64,000 nucleotides of DNA. Source: Pisaster brevispinus (Eukaryota; Echinodermata; Asteroidea; Forcipulatida; Asteriidae). This document shows, in pieces, positions 30,922-41,015 of the stretch. Made by a program: the position numbers and the translations under genes. The notes under the pieces are model-generated. The model was not told where the DNA came from, did no database searches, and saw only the letters and a list, made by a program, of their open reading frames with translations. Position 1 is the first letter of the stretch; each line of letters begins with the position of its first letter. The DNA lies in NCBI GenBank assembly GCA_023634235.1, contig JAMKCF010000001.1:17990258-18054257 (forward strand), read 5' to 3'.

Positions 30922-32545
30922 TGCACAACTGAAACCGTCAAAGTTCGATTTGTATGAAGACTTTTACATGAACGGTTTTGTTCGATTGAATAATGAGCTG
31001 CAGTCTGTCAAGTGCATTGTTGAGAAGAATCGATCTCTGTATGAGTCTAATGTTGAGGCACTGGATGAAGCAAAAAAAATTCTTGAGAAATTCGGTCCAC
31101 AAGAAGATGCATGGGCTCAGATTTGTCCTGAAACAGAACAAGAGAGACTTGAATGCCAAAACCAACGTCCTGAATTAGTTAATGATTCTGAAGATGAATG
31201 TGAAATTCCTGATTTGAAATCTGACAGTAATAAAGAAGTATTGAGCAACATTGAGCCATATTCAGATAGAATATACAAGCATGAAGCAATTGCATTGTTC
31301 AGATCATTGAATGTAAAACAGAAACAAGTTTTCTATAAAATCAGACAGTGGTGTTTGGACAAGACAAATGGGAAACATATAGAGCCATTTCATGTTTTTG
31401 TCACTGGTGGTGCCGGAACAGGAAAGAGTCATTTGATCAAATCAATTTATTATGAAGCAACAAAGCTGTTTGCTAGAATGATGGAAAATCCCGATGATGT
31501 ATCTGTATTGCTTACAGCGCCTACTGGTGTAGCAGCTTTCAATATTAACGGTGCCACTATTCACAATGCATTCTCAATACCTGTAAATGCTAGATTGCCA
31601 TACCAGCCACTTGGTTAAGATAAGATCAGTACGCTTCGGAATAAATTTCAACAGTTACACATTTTGATTATAGATACAATTTCGATGGTAGATCAAAAGC
31701 TATTGTGCTACATTCATAGACGTCTACGACAGATAAAACAAACAAGAGACTATGGTTCTTTCAGTAATGTCAGTATAATAGCTGTTGGAGATTTCTAACA
31801 GTTGCCTCTAGTAAAAGGAAAATCTCTGTACCAAAGCACTATTCAATGTGATTTGTGGAATGATAACTTCCTGAAAGTAGAACTGACTGAGATAATGAGA
31901 CAAAAGGAAGATGGACAGTTTGCTGAAGTACTGAACAGGTTGCGTGTAAGAAAGAAAAAGGAAAAGTTGAGGCAGGATGACATGACAATGTTGCAATCAC
32001 GTGAAACCGGAGAAGATTGGAGTGATGCTGTGCATCTTTACCCTTGTAACAAGCAAGTTGATGAATTATCAAAATCATTGTGGCTCGGTATTGGTGCTAG
32101 GGTAATGTTAACAAGAAATATTGATGTAAGTGATGGACTTGTGAATGGAGCAGTTGGAACTGTTCATCAAATAATTACGTTAGCAGCTCAGTCGTCACCA
32201 AGTCGTATTGAAATTGATTTTGATAACAAATCTATTGGATCAAAATTGCAAAGGCAATCTTCAAATAATCCAGATGTGCATGTTGTACCTGTTGAAATGG
32301 TAGAAGAAAGTGTTACTAACCAGTATGTGCGACATCAGTTCCCTCTCAAGTTGGCATGGGCTTGTACAGTTCATAAGGTTCAAGGACTCAGTACAGACAG
32401 AGCAGTTATTTGTCTTCATCGTATATTTGCTGCAGGACAAGCATATGTTGCTTTGAGTAGAGTCACCTCACTTAATGGACTTGTGATAGAAGGATTCAGA
32501 GAAATGTATTTATTGCAATGGAGAAGTGATGGATGCACTGAGTAA
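30824..32545 (+). pseudogene. Helentron PIF1-type DNA helicase, broken
   Basis: Walker A is [10 protein letters not shown] at about 31,410-31,440, followed by [19 protein letters not shown]. Walker B reads LIIDTISMV, where the usual Asp-Glu is Asp-Thr. Later motifs: LTEIMRQKEDGQFAEVLNRLR, GARVMLTRNIDVSDGLVNGAVG and LAWACTVHKVQGLS, with the last domain ending YVALSRVTSLNGL. In-frame stops at 31,616-31,618 (after YQPLG) and 31,797-31,799 (after VGDF) and a shift near 32,505 disable it. PIF1-like helicases unwind DNA for rolling-circle transposition. Confidence 0.85.
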
Positions 32546-32560
32546 GATGGCTTCATTTAT

Positions 32561-32934
32561 GGGGTGTCGTGGCCGAGCGGATAAGAGCATCAGACTCAAG
32601 TTCTGGTGGTTAAGTCATCGGGATGTGGGTTCGAATCCCGGTCGTGACACTTGTGTCCTTGAGCAAGACACTTAACCATAATTGCTTCTCTCCACCCAGG
32701 GGTAAAATGGGTACCTGTGAGGGCAGAGATGGTTTATGTGAATGATTAGCTTGGAGCGCGGTAAACTCGCAGCACCGGCTGTATACTCCCCAGGGAGCTG
32801 AGATGGTTTAAGGAATGAAATATATGGCCCAGTGACCAGGGGTAATTATGTCAGAAGCGCTTTGATACGGCATTCGGGCTGTGATAAAGCGCTATATAAG
32901 AATCGATTATTTATTTATTTATTTATGTTATTTA
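32561..32934 (+). mobile_element. tRNA-Leu-derived SINE with 9-bp target duplication
   Basis: The head is a tRNA-Leu-like sequence: GTCGTGGCCGAGCGG, an anticodon arm CAGA-CTCAAGT-TCTG (anticodon CAA) and a B box GGTTCGAATCC. The body follows (TGTCCTTGAGCAAGACAC, then AGCGCTTTGATAC) and an ATTT-type tail ends it. TTCATTTAT flanks it at 32,552-32,560 and 32,935-32,943. It sits at the end of the helicase region of Helentron copy A. A second element with a related head is at 62.4-62.9 kb. Confidence 0.85.
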
Positions 32935-33192
32935 TTCATTTATTGATGACAATAATGACAAGAGCAATAATGAACTTGTAGAAGATGATAATTAGAGGGC
33001 GCTGTTCATCTAGCTGCCTGCATTTTTATTTCATCTCTCAGTTTCCAGTTTTAATCCGTGTTTTTAACTGATTTCTTCATGCCATCCAAGTTCGTCTTTT
33101 GCTGTACATTGTACCCAGTGATCTTTGTGACATGCTTGGTGATCATTTTGTATTTTCGATGTTGGAAACTACGTTTTTGACTGAAGTTTGAT

Positions 33193-35271
33193 GTGTATGA
33201 GTACTGTCAACTTTTTAAACTATATAGCATACAACAGTGTATAAACATGGCCGTCACCAGTGTTCCAGCAAGCAAGATATTTATACCCCGAGTTCTGGTG
33301 TGCTTCGGGCTTTTGTTCTTTTGCCATCCTTTAAAATCACTGGATATGGAGAGTTTAATCACACCACTGAACCACCACCACCATAGGGGATATACAACAT
33401 TCAAATTGATTATGTTTGATGTCCCGAGCATCCGCCCAGTTGTGATACACCTGTGCTCTAAAGGCTTCAAGCATTCCAGCTTACCACTGATGAGGTGGTC
33501 GAAACACGGTTACACCAGTCTTGGTGTGCCTGGCCACGACCCATCTAAAGACATAACTGTTTACATGGATATTTCATCTAATCCTGGTCCAGGCATGAAT
33601 GGAACTCCTAGCCCCCACGGTCTTGTATTATGTGAGGCTAATTTTAAATCACCTGCCAATAGTGATAGTCAACATCAAATCCCTACTATTTCTGCTATGG
33701 CAAGAAGAGTGTATTCTCGAGAGCTTATTCTCAATCTGCGAGGCTCCGTTGGACGTCCCAGGTCTGAAGTACTACACCAGCTCAAGATCAATGGCTTAAT
33801 TCGTAGATACAGCGGAAAACGAGGTGGTAAGAAACAACGCCTCATCTGCTCCATCCCAGTTCATACCTCCAATAGAAATATCCACCAAGCTGGAACAATT
33901 CAAGAAGTTAATTCTGGTCCTTATACTACCAACATAAGAGTGAATGCTGTCAACTTGTTAAACCTTGTTAACATTCCCAGGGTTCAATCAACACCGAGAA
34001 CACGGAGAATGTGTCTGCCTAATTTGATGTTGTGCAATCCTCGCTCTTTGATCAACAAGATTGATGAATTTAGGTCGTTTCTATATGATCATCAGATAGA
34101 AATTGCTTGTTTGTCGGAAACGTGGTTTAGGCATGACACACCTATTAAACAGATTAACATTGAAGGTTTTCCCCTCTTTTCAAAAGAAAGGATTAACCGT
34201 TGTGGTGGTGGGATAGCATTATATGTAAGTAATTTACTTCATGCTGTAACAAATGATACTTTTATTTCGCAACAACTAGAGGTAGTCTGGGTAAAAATGA
34301 GACCTTCATTGTTACCACGGTCAATAACCAGTTTATATTATTGTGCTGCTTATTCCCCGCCCAACGATACCAATGCAGATATGTTAATTTGTCATCTTTT
34401 AGAAACAATTGACAAAATTACAACTAGCTTTCCGGATGCTGGTGTTGTAATTGCTGGTGATATGAATCGCTTATATTTAAGTCAACTCACCATAGGCCAA
34501 TTTATTCAGGTAGTTGACTGTCCTACTAGAGGTTCTGCGATCTTGGACAAGATCATTACGAACATCTCCTTACAATACCAACCTCCTTTTGTCATGGCTC
34601 CCCTTGCACATAGTGACCATAACACTGTTCTGTGGCGTCCAAAAGTCAATCTTATTCAAAATAATCAGATATGTACCAAAACTACTAGACCAATGAAGCT
34701 ATCTTCTGTCCGTGAGTTTGGTCAATGGATTACGCAATTTGATTGGTCAGATATTTATGATGCATCAAGCACTCAAAACAAATGTAGTGTATTTTATGAC
34801 ATTCTGAATGAAGCTATCAGTGAATATTTTCCCACAAAGTCTACAAGATTACACATTCATGATAAACCCTGGATGACAACAGAAATCAAATCATTAATTA
34901 AGAGTAGGCAGACTTTATTTTCTGAAGGCAATGTTAGATGGAAATCTGTTAGGAATAAGATCATTCGTAAAATTGCCTCTGCTAAAAAAGGTTTTTATCA
35001 TAATCATGTCCAAAATCTAAAAACCAAAAATCTGGCTGGGTGGTATCGTACCATAAAACTGATGACGTCAGGCACTACTCCAAACCCTAAATTAACCCAC
35101 CACCTGGAACGAATTTTAGTAATGATATGGATATTGCGAATAGCATCAATAATCATTTTACCTCGATTGGAAATAATTTATGTCTTTTGGATTTATCATC
35201 GCTTCCAGCTTATCTCCCTTCTCCTGAGGTTTGTCCAACCGTTCAAGAATGAGAGGTATATTTCCAACTAA
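33193..35271 (+). pseudogene. LINE ORF: N-terminal 2A-like segment and APE endonuclease
   Basis: The N-terminal region has a short hydrophobic stretch (FIPRVLVCFGLLFFC). The 2A-like motif MDISSNPGP is at residues ~125-133. A basic segment (RRYSGKRGGKKQR) precedes the endonuclease: LMLCNPRSLINKIDEF, CLSETWF, NRCGGGIALYV, VVIAGDMN and LAHSDHNTV with the catalytic SDH. The region before the RT (VRNKIIRKIASAKKGFY) follows, and the frame is lost near 35,100. The first Met is uncertain; Met residues at 33,205 and 33,247 are also candidates. Confidence 0.8.
33565..33591 (+). promoter_or_regulatory. 2A-like ribosome-skipping motif
   Basis: The codons for MDISSNPGP end in the NPGP core. In 2A sequences the ribosome skips the Gly-Pro bond, here between 33,588 and 33,589, releasing the upstream peptide. 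The canonical D-x-E-x-NPGP has Ser in place of Glu here, so activity may be weak. Similar motifs are known near the N-terminus of CR1-type retrotransposons of marine animals. Confidence 0.6.
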
Positions 35272-35280
35272 AAAAGATCA

Positions 35281-36687
35281 GTTGTAGGAAGGCTGGAGGT
35301 CCGGATGGAATTCCAGCCCCGATTATTCGTGAATTTGCATATGAATTGAGTAAACCTCTTTCACACATTCTTAATTCATCGTACCAGGAAGGTGTGGTTC
35401 CTAATCAGTGGAAGCAAGCCATTGTTATTCCTCTGCCCAAAAGTTCTCCCCCAACTTGGAACAAACTCCGTCCTATTTCTTTAACTGATCACTTCGCCAA
35501 TTTAGCTGAACATTTTGTTGTCCAGTGGATTATTTCGGATATCCAAGACAACTTGGATCCTAATCAGTATGGTAACAGAAAAGGAGTATCTACTTCCCAT
35601 TATCTAGTTAAACTTGTTGATAATTTAAACGCTCATGCTGAGCTTACGAAGAGTCACAGTTCCTTGGTTGTTACAGGTTTTACTAAGGCATTTGATCTAG
35701 TTGACCATAATATTGTTATTCGTGATTTGCTTCACCTGGGTGCACGCAGATCGATTGTCCTCTGGGTTTGTAGCTTTTTAACCAAAAGATCTCAGTGTGT
35801 CAGATATAAACATATTCTGTCCAATTCTAATGTCCTTAAGGGTGGTCTCCCACAAGGGACTAAGTTCGGGCCGTTGGGTTTTCTTGCTAAATTTAATAGT
35901 GCTGTTCATTCAGAAAATGTCACTAACAGTCAATTGCTTAGTTTGAAATATGTTGACGATTTGACTATTGTGGAGAACACTAAGTAAATATTCTCACAAT
36001 ATGCAATCTGTTTTGAATGAGTTCAATGAATGGGCTATTCAAAATAATATGAAAATCAATCCAGATAAGTGTGCAACAATGACTGTTTGCTTTACGAAGA
36101 ATATCCCTCAGCTTCCTCCTTTACAAATATCATCCACTGATCTCCACACTGTCGATTGTGTTAAGATTATTGGCGTCTTAATTAGTTCTGACCTCAAATG
36201 GGATAAACATGTTGATCAGATTTATCGTAAAGCTAGCAGTAAGATATACATGCTCAAACTATTGAAAAAGTTCCACGTATCCATTCCAGATTTATTAACA
36301 ATTTATAAGGGTTACATAAGACCATTGACAGAGTATGCAGCCCCAGTTTGGAATGCAGGGCTAACTAGAGCTCATGTCAACAAATTGGAGTTTATTCAAA
36401 AGCGAGCTCTTAAGATTATTTTGGATTTGGGTTATGTCAATTACAACCATGCTCTTATTAATTACAATTTAGTGTCTCTCCATGACCGTAGAAAAAATCT
36501 TTGCATCAGCTTTGCAACAAAGCTGAAAGATTCCGATGTGTTCCGTCAGTGGTTACCCCAGCCAAGAGGTTCTAGTATGCAATATCAATTAAGAAACACC
36601 AACAATCTTTCCGAAATTAAGCGCAAAACAAACAGATACAAAAATAGTCCAATACCCTACTTTGTCAGTATTTTGAACCAAGGATAA
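35281..36687 (+). pseudogene. LINE reverse transcriptase, frameshifted
   Basis: Two frames (35,346-35,987 and 35,968-36,687) preceded by an RT entry remnant (CRKAGGPDGIPAPII) near 35,285. Motifs: KLRPISLTDHFANLAEHF, NQYGNRKGVSTSH, GFTKAFDLVDH, GGLPQGTKFGP and LKYVDDLTIVE (catalytic YVDD). The thumb IIGVLISSDLKWDKH and PLTEYAAPVWNAGL follow, and the end reads RYKNSPIPYFVSILNQG. A one-base change after IVENTK moves the frame. Confidence 0.85.
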
Positions 36688-36870
36688 ATTTCTCTTTTTA
36701 AAGTGTGTGCTTTATGTTTTCTGGATGTATTTTAGTGTAAACCCGTTGCTTTTTTTAAATAAGTTATTTGATGTACATTGCAATGTTTTTTAAATTTGTA
36801 ATTGTAAACTTTGTAGTAATTTAGCCCCTGGGCTACAAATGCATTGTTTTAATAAACCAGAAATAATAAT
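36688..36870 (+). other. LINE 3' UTR with terminal stem-loop
   Basis: Stem TAGCCC-CT-GGGCTA at 36,832-36,845, then AATAAA and (TAA)n. It corresponds in position to the CGGCC-TCT-GGCCG stem of the LINE at 5,380-5,392. Confidence 0.65.
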
Positions 36871-36879
36871 AATAATGAC

Positions 36880-37615
36880 AGTACAACCATTATGATGCAT
36901 AATATTCAAGGATTATAAGTTCATCAGATGGATTTCACATGTAATAAAGATATGATGTCATCTGACTTCATTTGTCTGACTGAAACATGGATTGATAGAG
37001 AGCCATGTTATGATCTGGATGTGATTGATTTCAAATGGTATCACCAACGAAGATGTAATTCATATAACAATTCTAGTTTACTTACCCAGATATTAAAGGA
37101 ACAGAGTCATGGTAGTGTTGCTGTTTGTGCCAGAAAAGACAATGTTTTCTAGATTGAATATTCCAGTGACAAATCTTGAATGTATTGCATTTGAGATCAT
37201 TTCAGAAGTTTCTTTAACCGTTGTTGTTATCTATCGACCACCATCTTATGTAATGAAAGATTTTGTTGCAGTTCTCAAACTCTTGCTTGATGAAGTACTC
37301 AAAGTATCCAACAAAAGCATTATTATGGGTGATTTCAATAAAGATATTTTCAAACAATCTTCTTTTGTCGAGAAAGTGATGAAAGAACGTGGTTATAAGC
37401 AGTGTATTACTGAAGCCACTACTGAGAGAGGAACACTAATTGACCGTGTTTACATCAAAAACATGGATTCTATCCAGACCCATGTAGTTCCAACATATTA
37501 CAGCTATCATGTTTCAATTGCAATTAAGTTTTATATGAAATTCAATGGATGTTATGGTGGCACTTTTCAATTCAATTCAATAAGACGTTTATTCCATACT
37601 CTTGTTAGAAAATAG
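36880..37615 (+). pseudogene. Helentron C-terminal APE-type endonuclease
   Basis: Continues the Helentron after the LINE: IMMHNIQGL and FICLTETWIDREP are in the first frame. VVVIYRPPS, SIIMGDFNKDIF and RGTLIDRVYI are in the second. The C-terminal catalytic S-D-H is S-Y-H here (YYSYHVSIAI). Helentrons are distinguished from other Helitrons by an endonuclease of this kind fused after the helicase. The frame shifts near 37,110 and there is a stop just before 36,920. Confidence 0.7.
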
Positions 37616-38449
37616 TACAATAGAGAATTGACCAGTACATAGAAAAGGGTAGTGTACATGGGGTATAAAAACAAATAGTTGTTGAAAACCATGTTTGGAT
37701 TAAACATGAAAACTATATTGCAATAATTCAGATTGTCCTATGACACTCTGCAGTGCAAGTGCTGTCATACAAGTATGTGCTGAAGTTAAACCATGTGTCA
37801 CTATATTAATGCAATGCAAGTAAATCAGTTTTTGAATATTGTTGAAGGCGGCTATAATTTGTCAGTTTACATGTACATACAGCAATTCATTTCATTTCAA
37901 TTCATTTGTACACATTAATTTCCCAATTTTGCTTTTATTTCATATCAATATTAGTTTTTATGTGATGAACAAGGTATTAAACACATTGCCACGCATAAAC
38001 AATACACTGTAATTGATGGCATTTTAATAAACAAGTGTACATTGAAATGGAGAACATACATGTACAGAGTACACAAACAACTATATTATGTGATGGGTGT
38101 ACAAAGTACAAACTTTGTTATGTTGACAATGGTTGCATAAATATGTACAGAAGAGTGTGCAAAATAAGACATAAATTGTACATGTAAAAGGTATTTATAA
38201 TAGAATGAGATGGTTCATTCATCAGGAATTATATGTGGAGGTAACAAATGACAACTTGGTGATTTTTTGTTTTTTTCAGTGACATAAGATTTGTACAATA
38301 GCAGCAAGTCAATGGAGCTGATTGATTCCCTACTTATCAACCAGTTGTACAGGTAAGATACGATCAAGGAATATGCTGTTTGCTGTAGTGTTAACTGAAA
38401 TTGTCAGACTAAAAAAGGTGATGTTGCACACAAACACCAATACATTATA

Positions 38450-38502
38450 AGCACTGTAATCTACAGTGCTTGTGAGCCTTGTGGAAAAAAATCCACAGGC
38501 TC
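38450..38502. repeat. Two adjacent hairpins
   Basis: AGCACTGTA-ATC-TACAGTGCT is a perfect 9-bp stem at 38,450-38,470. GAGCCTTGTGGA/TCCACAGGCTC at 38,474-38,502 pairs with one bulged T around an A-rich loop. A diverged copy of the second occurs at about 39,809-39,833 (GAGTCCTGTG/CACAGTCTC). Confidence 0.7.
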
Positions 38503-39180
38503 ATCATAAGTGGAAGTCATAATCATGATTCCCACATGACAACAGATGTCGCTAACACACTTCATGAGACGTGCTAGGTGATAGCAGGTAAGTTTCATTC
38601 TGTAGTTAGAAGTACCTGATACAGCTTATAAATGTGTATTTTGTGTTTGGTCCTCTACTAAGCATGGCTGGTTAGCTGTCGATAGGTTATCACTCAAACA
38701 GAGCCTGATTTGATATCAGACGTGTGTGAAAGAGAGTTGCATTTCAGCACCATGTATCTGTATGGTCAAATAATGCATTGACACGTAACCAACAGAGACC
38801 AGTGATTTACATGTCACTTGCACTATTTATGGCTTTTACAAAACAGGGTTTCACATAATTGTCAGTATTCAATCAATACCAAATTATTATGCCCAATTCA
38901 CAACTAACAATAGCTTGCTGCTATTTGCACAATCACTAAATGTGGCTGATTCTTTCACAAAAAAATTAAGTATGTTATAGAATCAGGTAGTAAAATGTGT
39001 GTTGTTTGTTCTTTGTTGATAACATAGCTAACACATGAAGCATCAAACCGTACCATCAACTGCATGCAGAAAGCAATGGAGCTAAACGACCCTTGACTGC
39101 TTGTCAACTGTATTGACTGTGCCAACACTGTCTGATGTTGCTGTTACTTCCAACTAATGGTGTACATCAAACATGAAGCT

Positions 39181-39532
39181 GTACCCAGGACTACAAGGCA
39201 TTGTAGCTGGTCACCTCCTGGCTGCCACTTATCATCTGCATTGACTGTGTTCATTCTGTGTGACTGTCTTCCGTTGGATGCAGCTGAGAGCACACTCAAC
39301 CATGGTGCTACGAACTGATGGAGCAAATTTACCCTCACTTGCTGCTCATCATCTATGTTACCTGTATTGATACTGTCTGCCTTTCCACCTTTGGATGGAG
39401 CTGACAGTAAACTCAACCATGGTACTACAAGCTGATGGAGTTACTTTACCTCACTAGCTGTTTGTCATCTGCACTGACTGTCTTCATTCTGTCTGACTTT
39501 TCACCATTGGTTGCAGCTGATAATGTATGAAC
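39181..39532. repeat. Degenerate ~116-bp direct repeats, about three copies
   Basis: Shared words such as CTCAACCATGGT, TGATGGAG, CATCATCT/GTCATCTGC, ATTGACTGT and TTGGATG(C/G)AGCTGA recur at a spacing of about 115-120 bp. I see no coding meaning. Confidence 0.6.
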
Positions 39533-40680
39533 ATGTTTACTTAATGTGTACCATAAACTACAATGCATTGAAGCTAGTTAAGCTGCTTACCATGTGTATG
39601 TGGTGTACTCTCTATGAACAAGTGCTTTCAAGAAGGTAACCTTCTGCTCATCAGGTCATCATCACTTTCATTGACTGAACCTTTATCAACCAGTCAAAGA
39701 GGTAAGACCACTAAATCATTAATTGTTATTGTCTTATCTGAAATAGATAAGTTTGTGTTGTACACTAAACGCAATGTATAATAAACATTATGCAATGTGT
39801 TTGTTTGAGTCCTGTGACAGAAAATCCACAGTCTCACTACAGGTGGGTGTCATGCCTACAAATGTGACATTTTGTAGGACATCTGATTAACAATTGAGAA
39901 GTATTTTTACTTTATTTCACCTGTTTTCTTTAAAAAAAGAAGAATGATGTACATTGTGTAATGCATTTGTACAGGTCACATCAGAAAAATTAGTACATTG
40001 CCATTTTTATTGTGAAGTAATTTGCACCACCCTTTTTACCCTTACATTACAAGATGGTACCTGAAATGCATTGAGAATCACCTTAAATAACCTTTATCCA
40101 TGCACCTCTCGGCCTATACGGTTCTCTTTGAGGCAGTGAGTATATGCGTGATACAAATTTAATAATGCAATGAGACACTTAGAGGGTGTAATACTGATAG
40201 CTTTGCATCTATATAAATGCTTCAACTTGTGTTAACCAATTGATAAATTGTTAGCTCACTAATTGTGTGCCTTATTTTTGTCTTTTCTTTATAGGAAATC
40301 AAATAGAGGTCTTCAGACTGTGAACGACACTATTCTGTTGGTTATTTCAGTCAGAATCTTCAGCAAAGAACATTTCACACTGGATTAGTGACTGATTGAT
40401 GTTCCCTCATGACTTGTACAAGATCACCTACACCCTGCTCACATCGGATTGACTGATACACAATGTTGGAAAGCAGCACAAGATGGTCTGAATGGGTTAT
40501 TTGAGACATAACACTCAGAAAGAAATCATATATTTGGCTTCAAATGTTATCTTTTGCAACAAAGACTTTGTGTTTGACAGAATTACACTCGCAAGATAAC
40601 ATGACACAGAAGTTCATTGTATTTATACCTCTTGTACCCATTCAATCAGTGTTAAGATATTAGCAGACATTTTAGAGTGC

Positions 40681-41015
40681 TAAGTGCAGTATCCTGGCAC
40701 AGACTTTGCTGTACACTCTTTGAGTAACTTATTTTAAAAAACAGCCTACCTGCTTGGAATTTGATAAAACCACTTTTTTGGAGAAAGCATCGCGCTATGA
40801 ATTAACCTTACATGAAATGAACAAAGGTTCACCATTATTGCTTTGTCCTTTGGATGGGACATACAGCTGTAAGTGCAGTATCCTGCCACAGACTTTGCAG
40901 TACACTCTTTGAGTAATGTATTTAAAAAAACAGCTTTCCTGCTTGGAATTTGATAAAGCCCCTTCTTTTAAGAAAGCATACCGCTTTGAATTAACCTTCC
41001 ATGAAATGAACAAAG
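40681..41015. repeat. Direct duplication of ~145 bp, offset 189 bp
   Basis: 40,681-40,826 and 40,870-41,015 share TAAGTGCAGTATCCTG, ACACTCTTTGAGTAA, CTGCTTGGAATTTGATAAA and CATGAAATGAACAAAG. Between them is a SINE-body-like stretch (TTATTGCTTTGTCCTTTGG, then ATGGGACATAC). Confidence 0.85.

Larger units (their letters stand above)
32960..36870 (+). mobile_element. CR1-type LINE, near full length, with 9-bp target duplication
   Basis: AATAATGAC flanks it at 32,951-32,959 and 36,871-36,879. It encodes an endonuclease/RT protein with a 2A-like motif and ends in a stem-loop and (TAA)n tail. It is inserted between the helicase and endonuclease parts of Helentron copy A. The RT family is the same as at 3.8-5.1 kb. 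Frameshifts near 35,100-35,340 and 35,975 mean this copy is inactive. Confidence 0.85.
8060..37615 (+). mobile_element. Helentron-type rolling-circle transposon, copy A, interrupted by three insertions
   Basis: Domains in order: basic region with PHD finger, tegument-type cysteine protease-like domain, OTU domain with an 18-residue repeat tract, Cys-rich DUF6570-like and Helitron_like_N domains, HUH motif, Rep tyrosines, PIF1-like helicase, APE endonuclease. This order fits a Helentron. A Polinton, a SINE and a LINE interrupt it, each flanked by a target-site duplication; the Helentron frame matches on the two sides of each insertion. The coding sequence has many stops and shifts, so the copy is inactive. 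Bounds given are those of recognisable coding sequence; true termini (5' end perhaps near 7.5 kb, 3' end beyond 37.6 kb) were not identified. Confidence 0.8.
37616..40680. other. Non-coding region with hairpins and degenerate repeats
   Basis: No coding sequence seen. AT-rich with many TGTAC and ACATGTA words. Two hairpins stand at 38,450-38,502. About three imperfect ~116-bp direct repeats run from 39,181 to 39,532. A related hairpin-bearing stretch recurs at about 39,806-39,890. Part of this may be the 3' non-coding end of Helentron copy A, whose terminus I could not identify. Confidence 0.5.

Noticed and set aside
32561..32650. Functional tRNA-Leu gene
   Set aside because: The tRNA-like part is followed directly by a SINE body and tail and is flanked by a 9-bp target duplication, so it is a SINE head.
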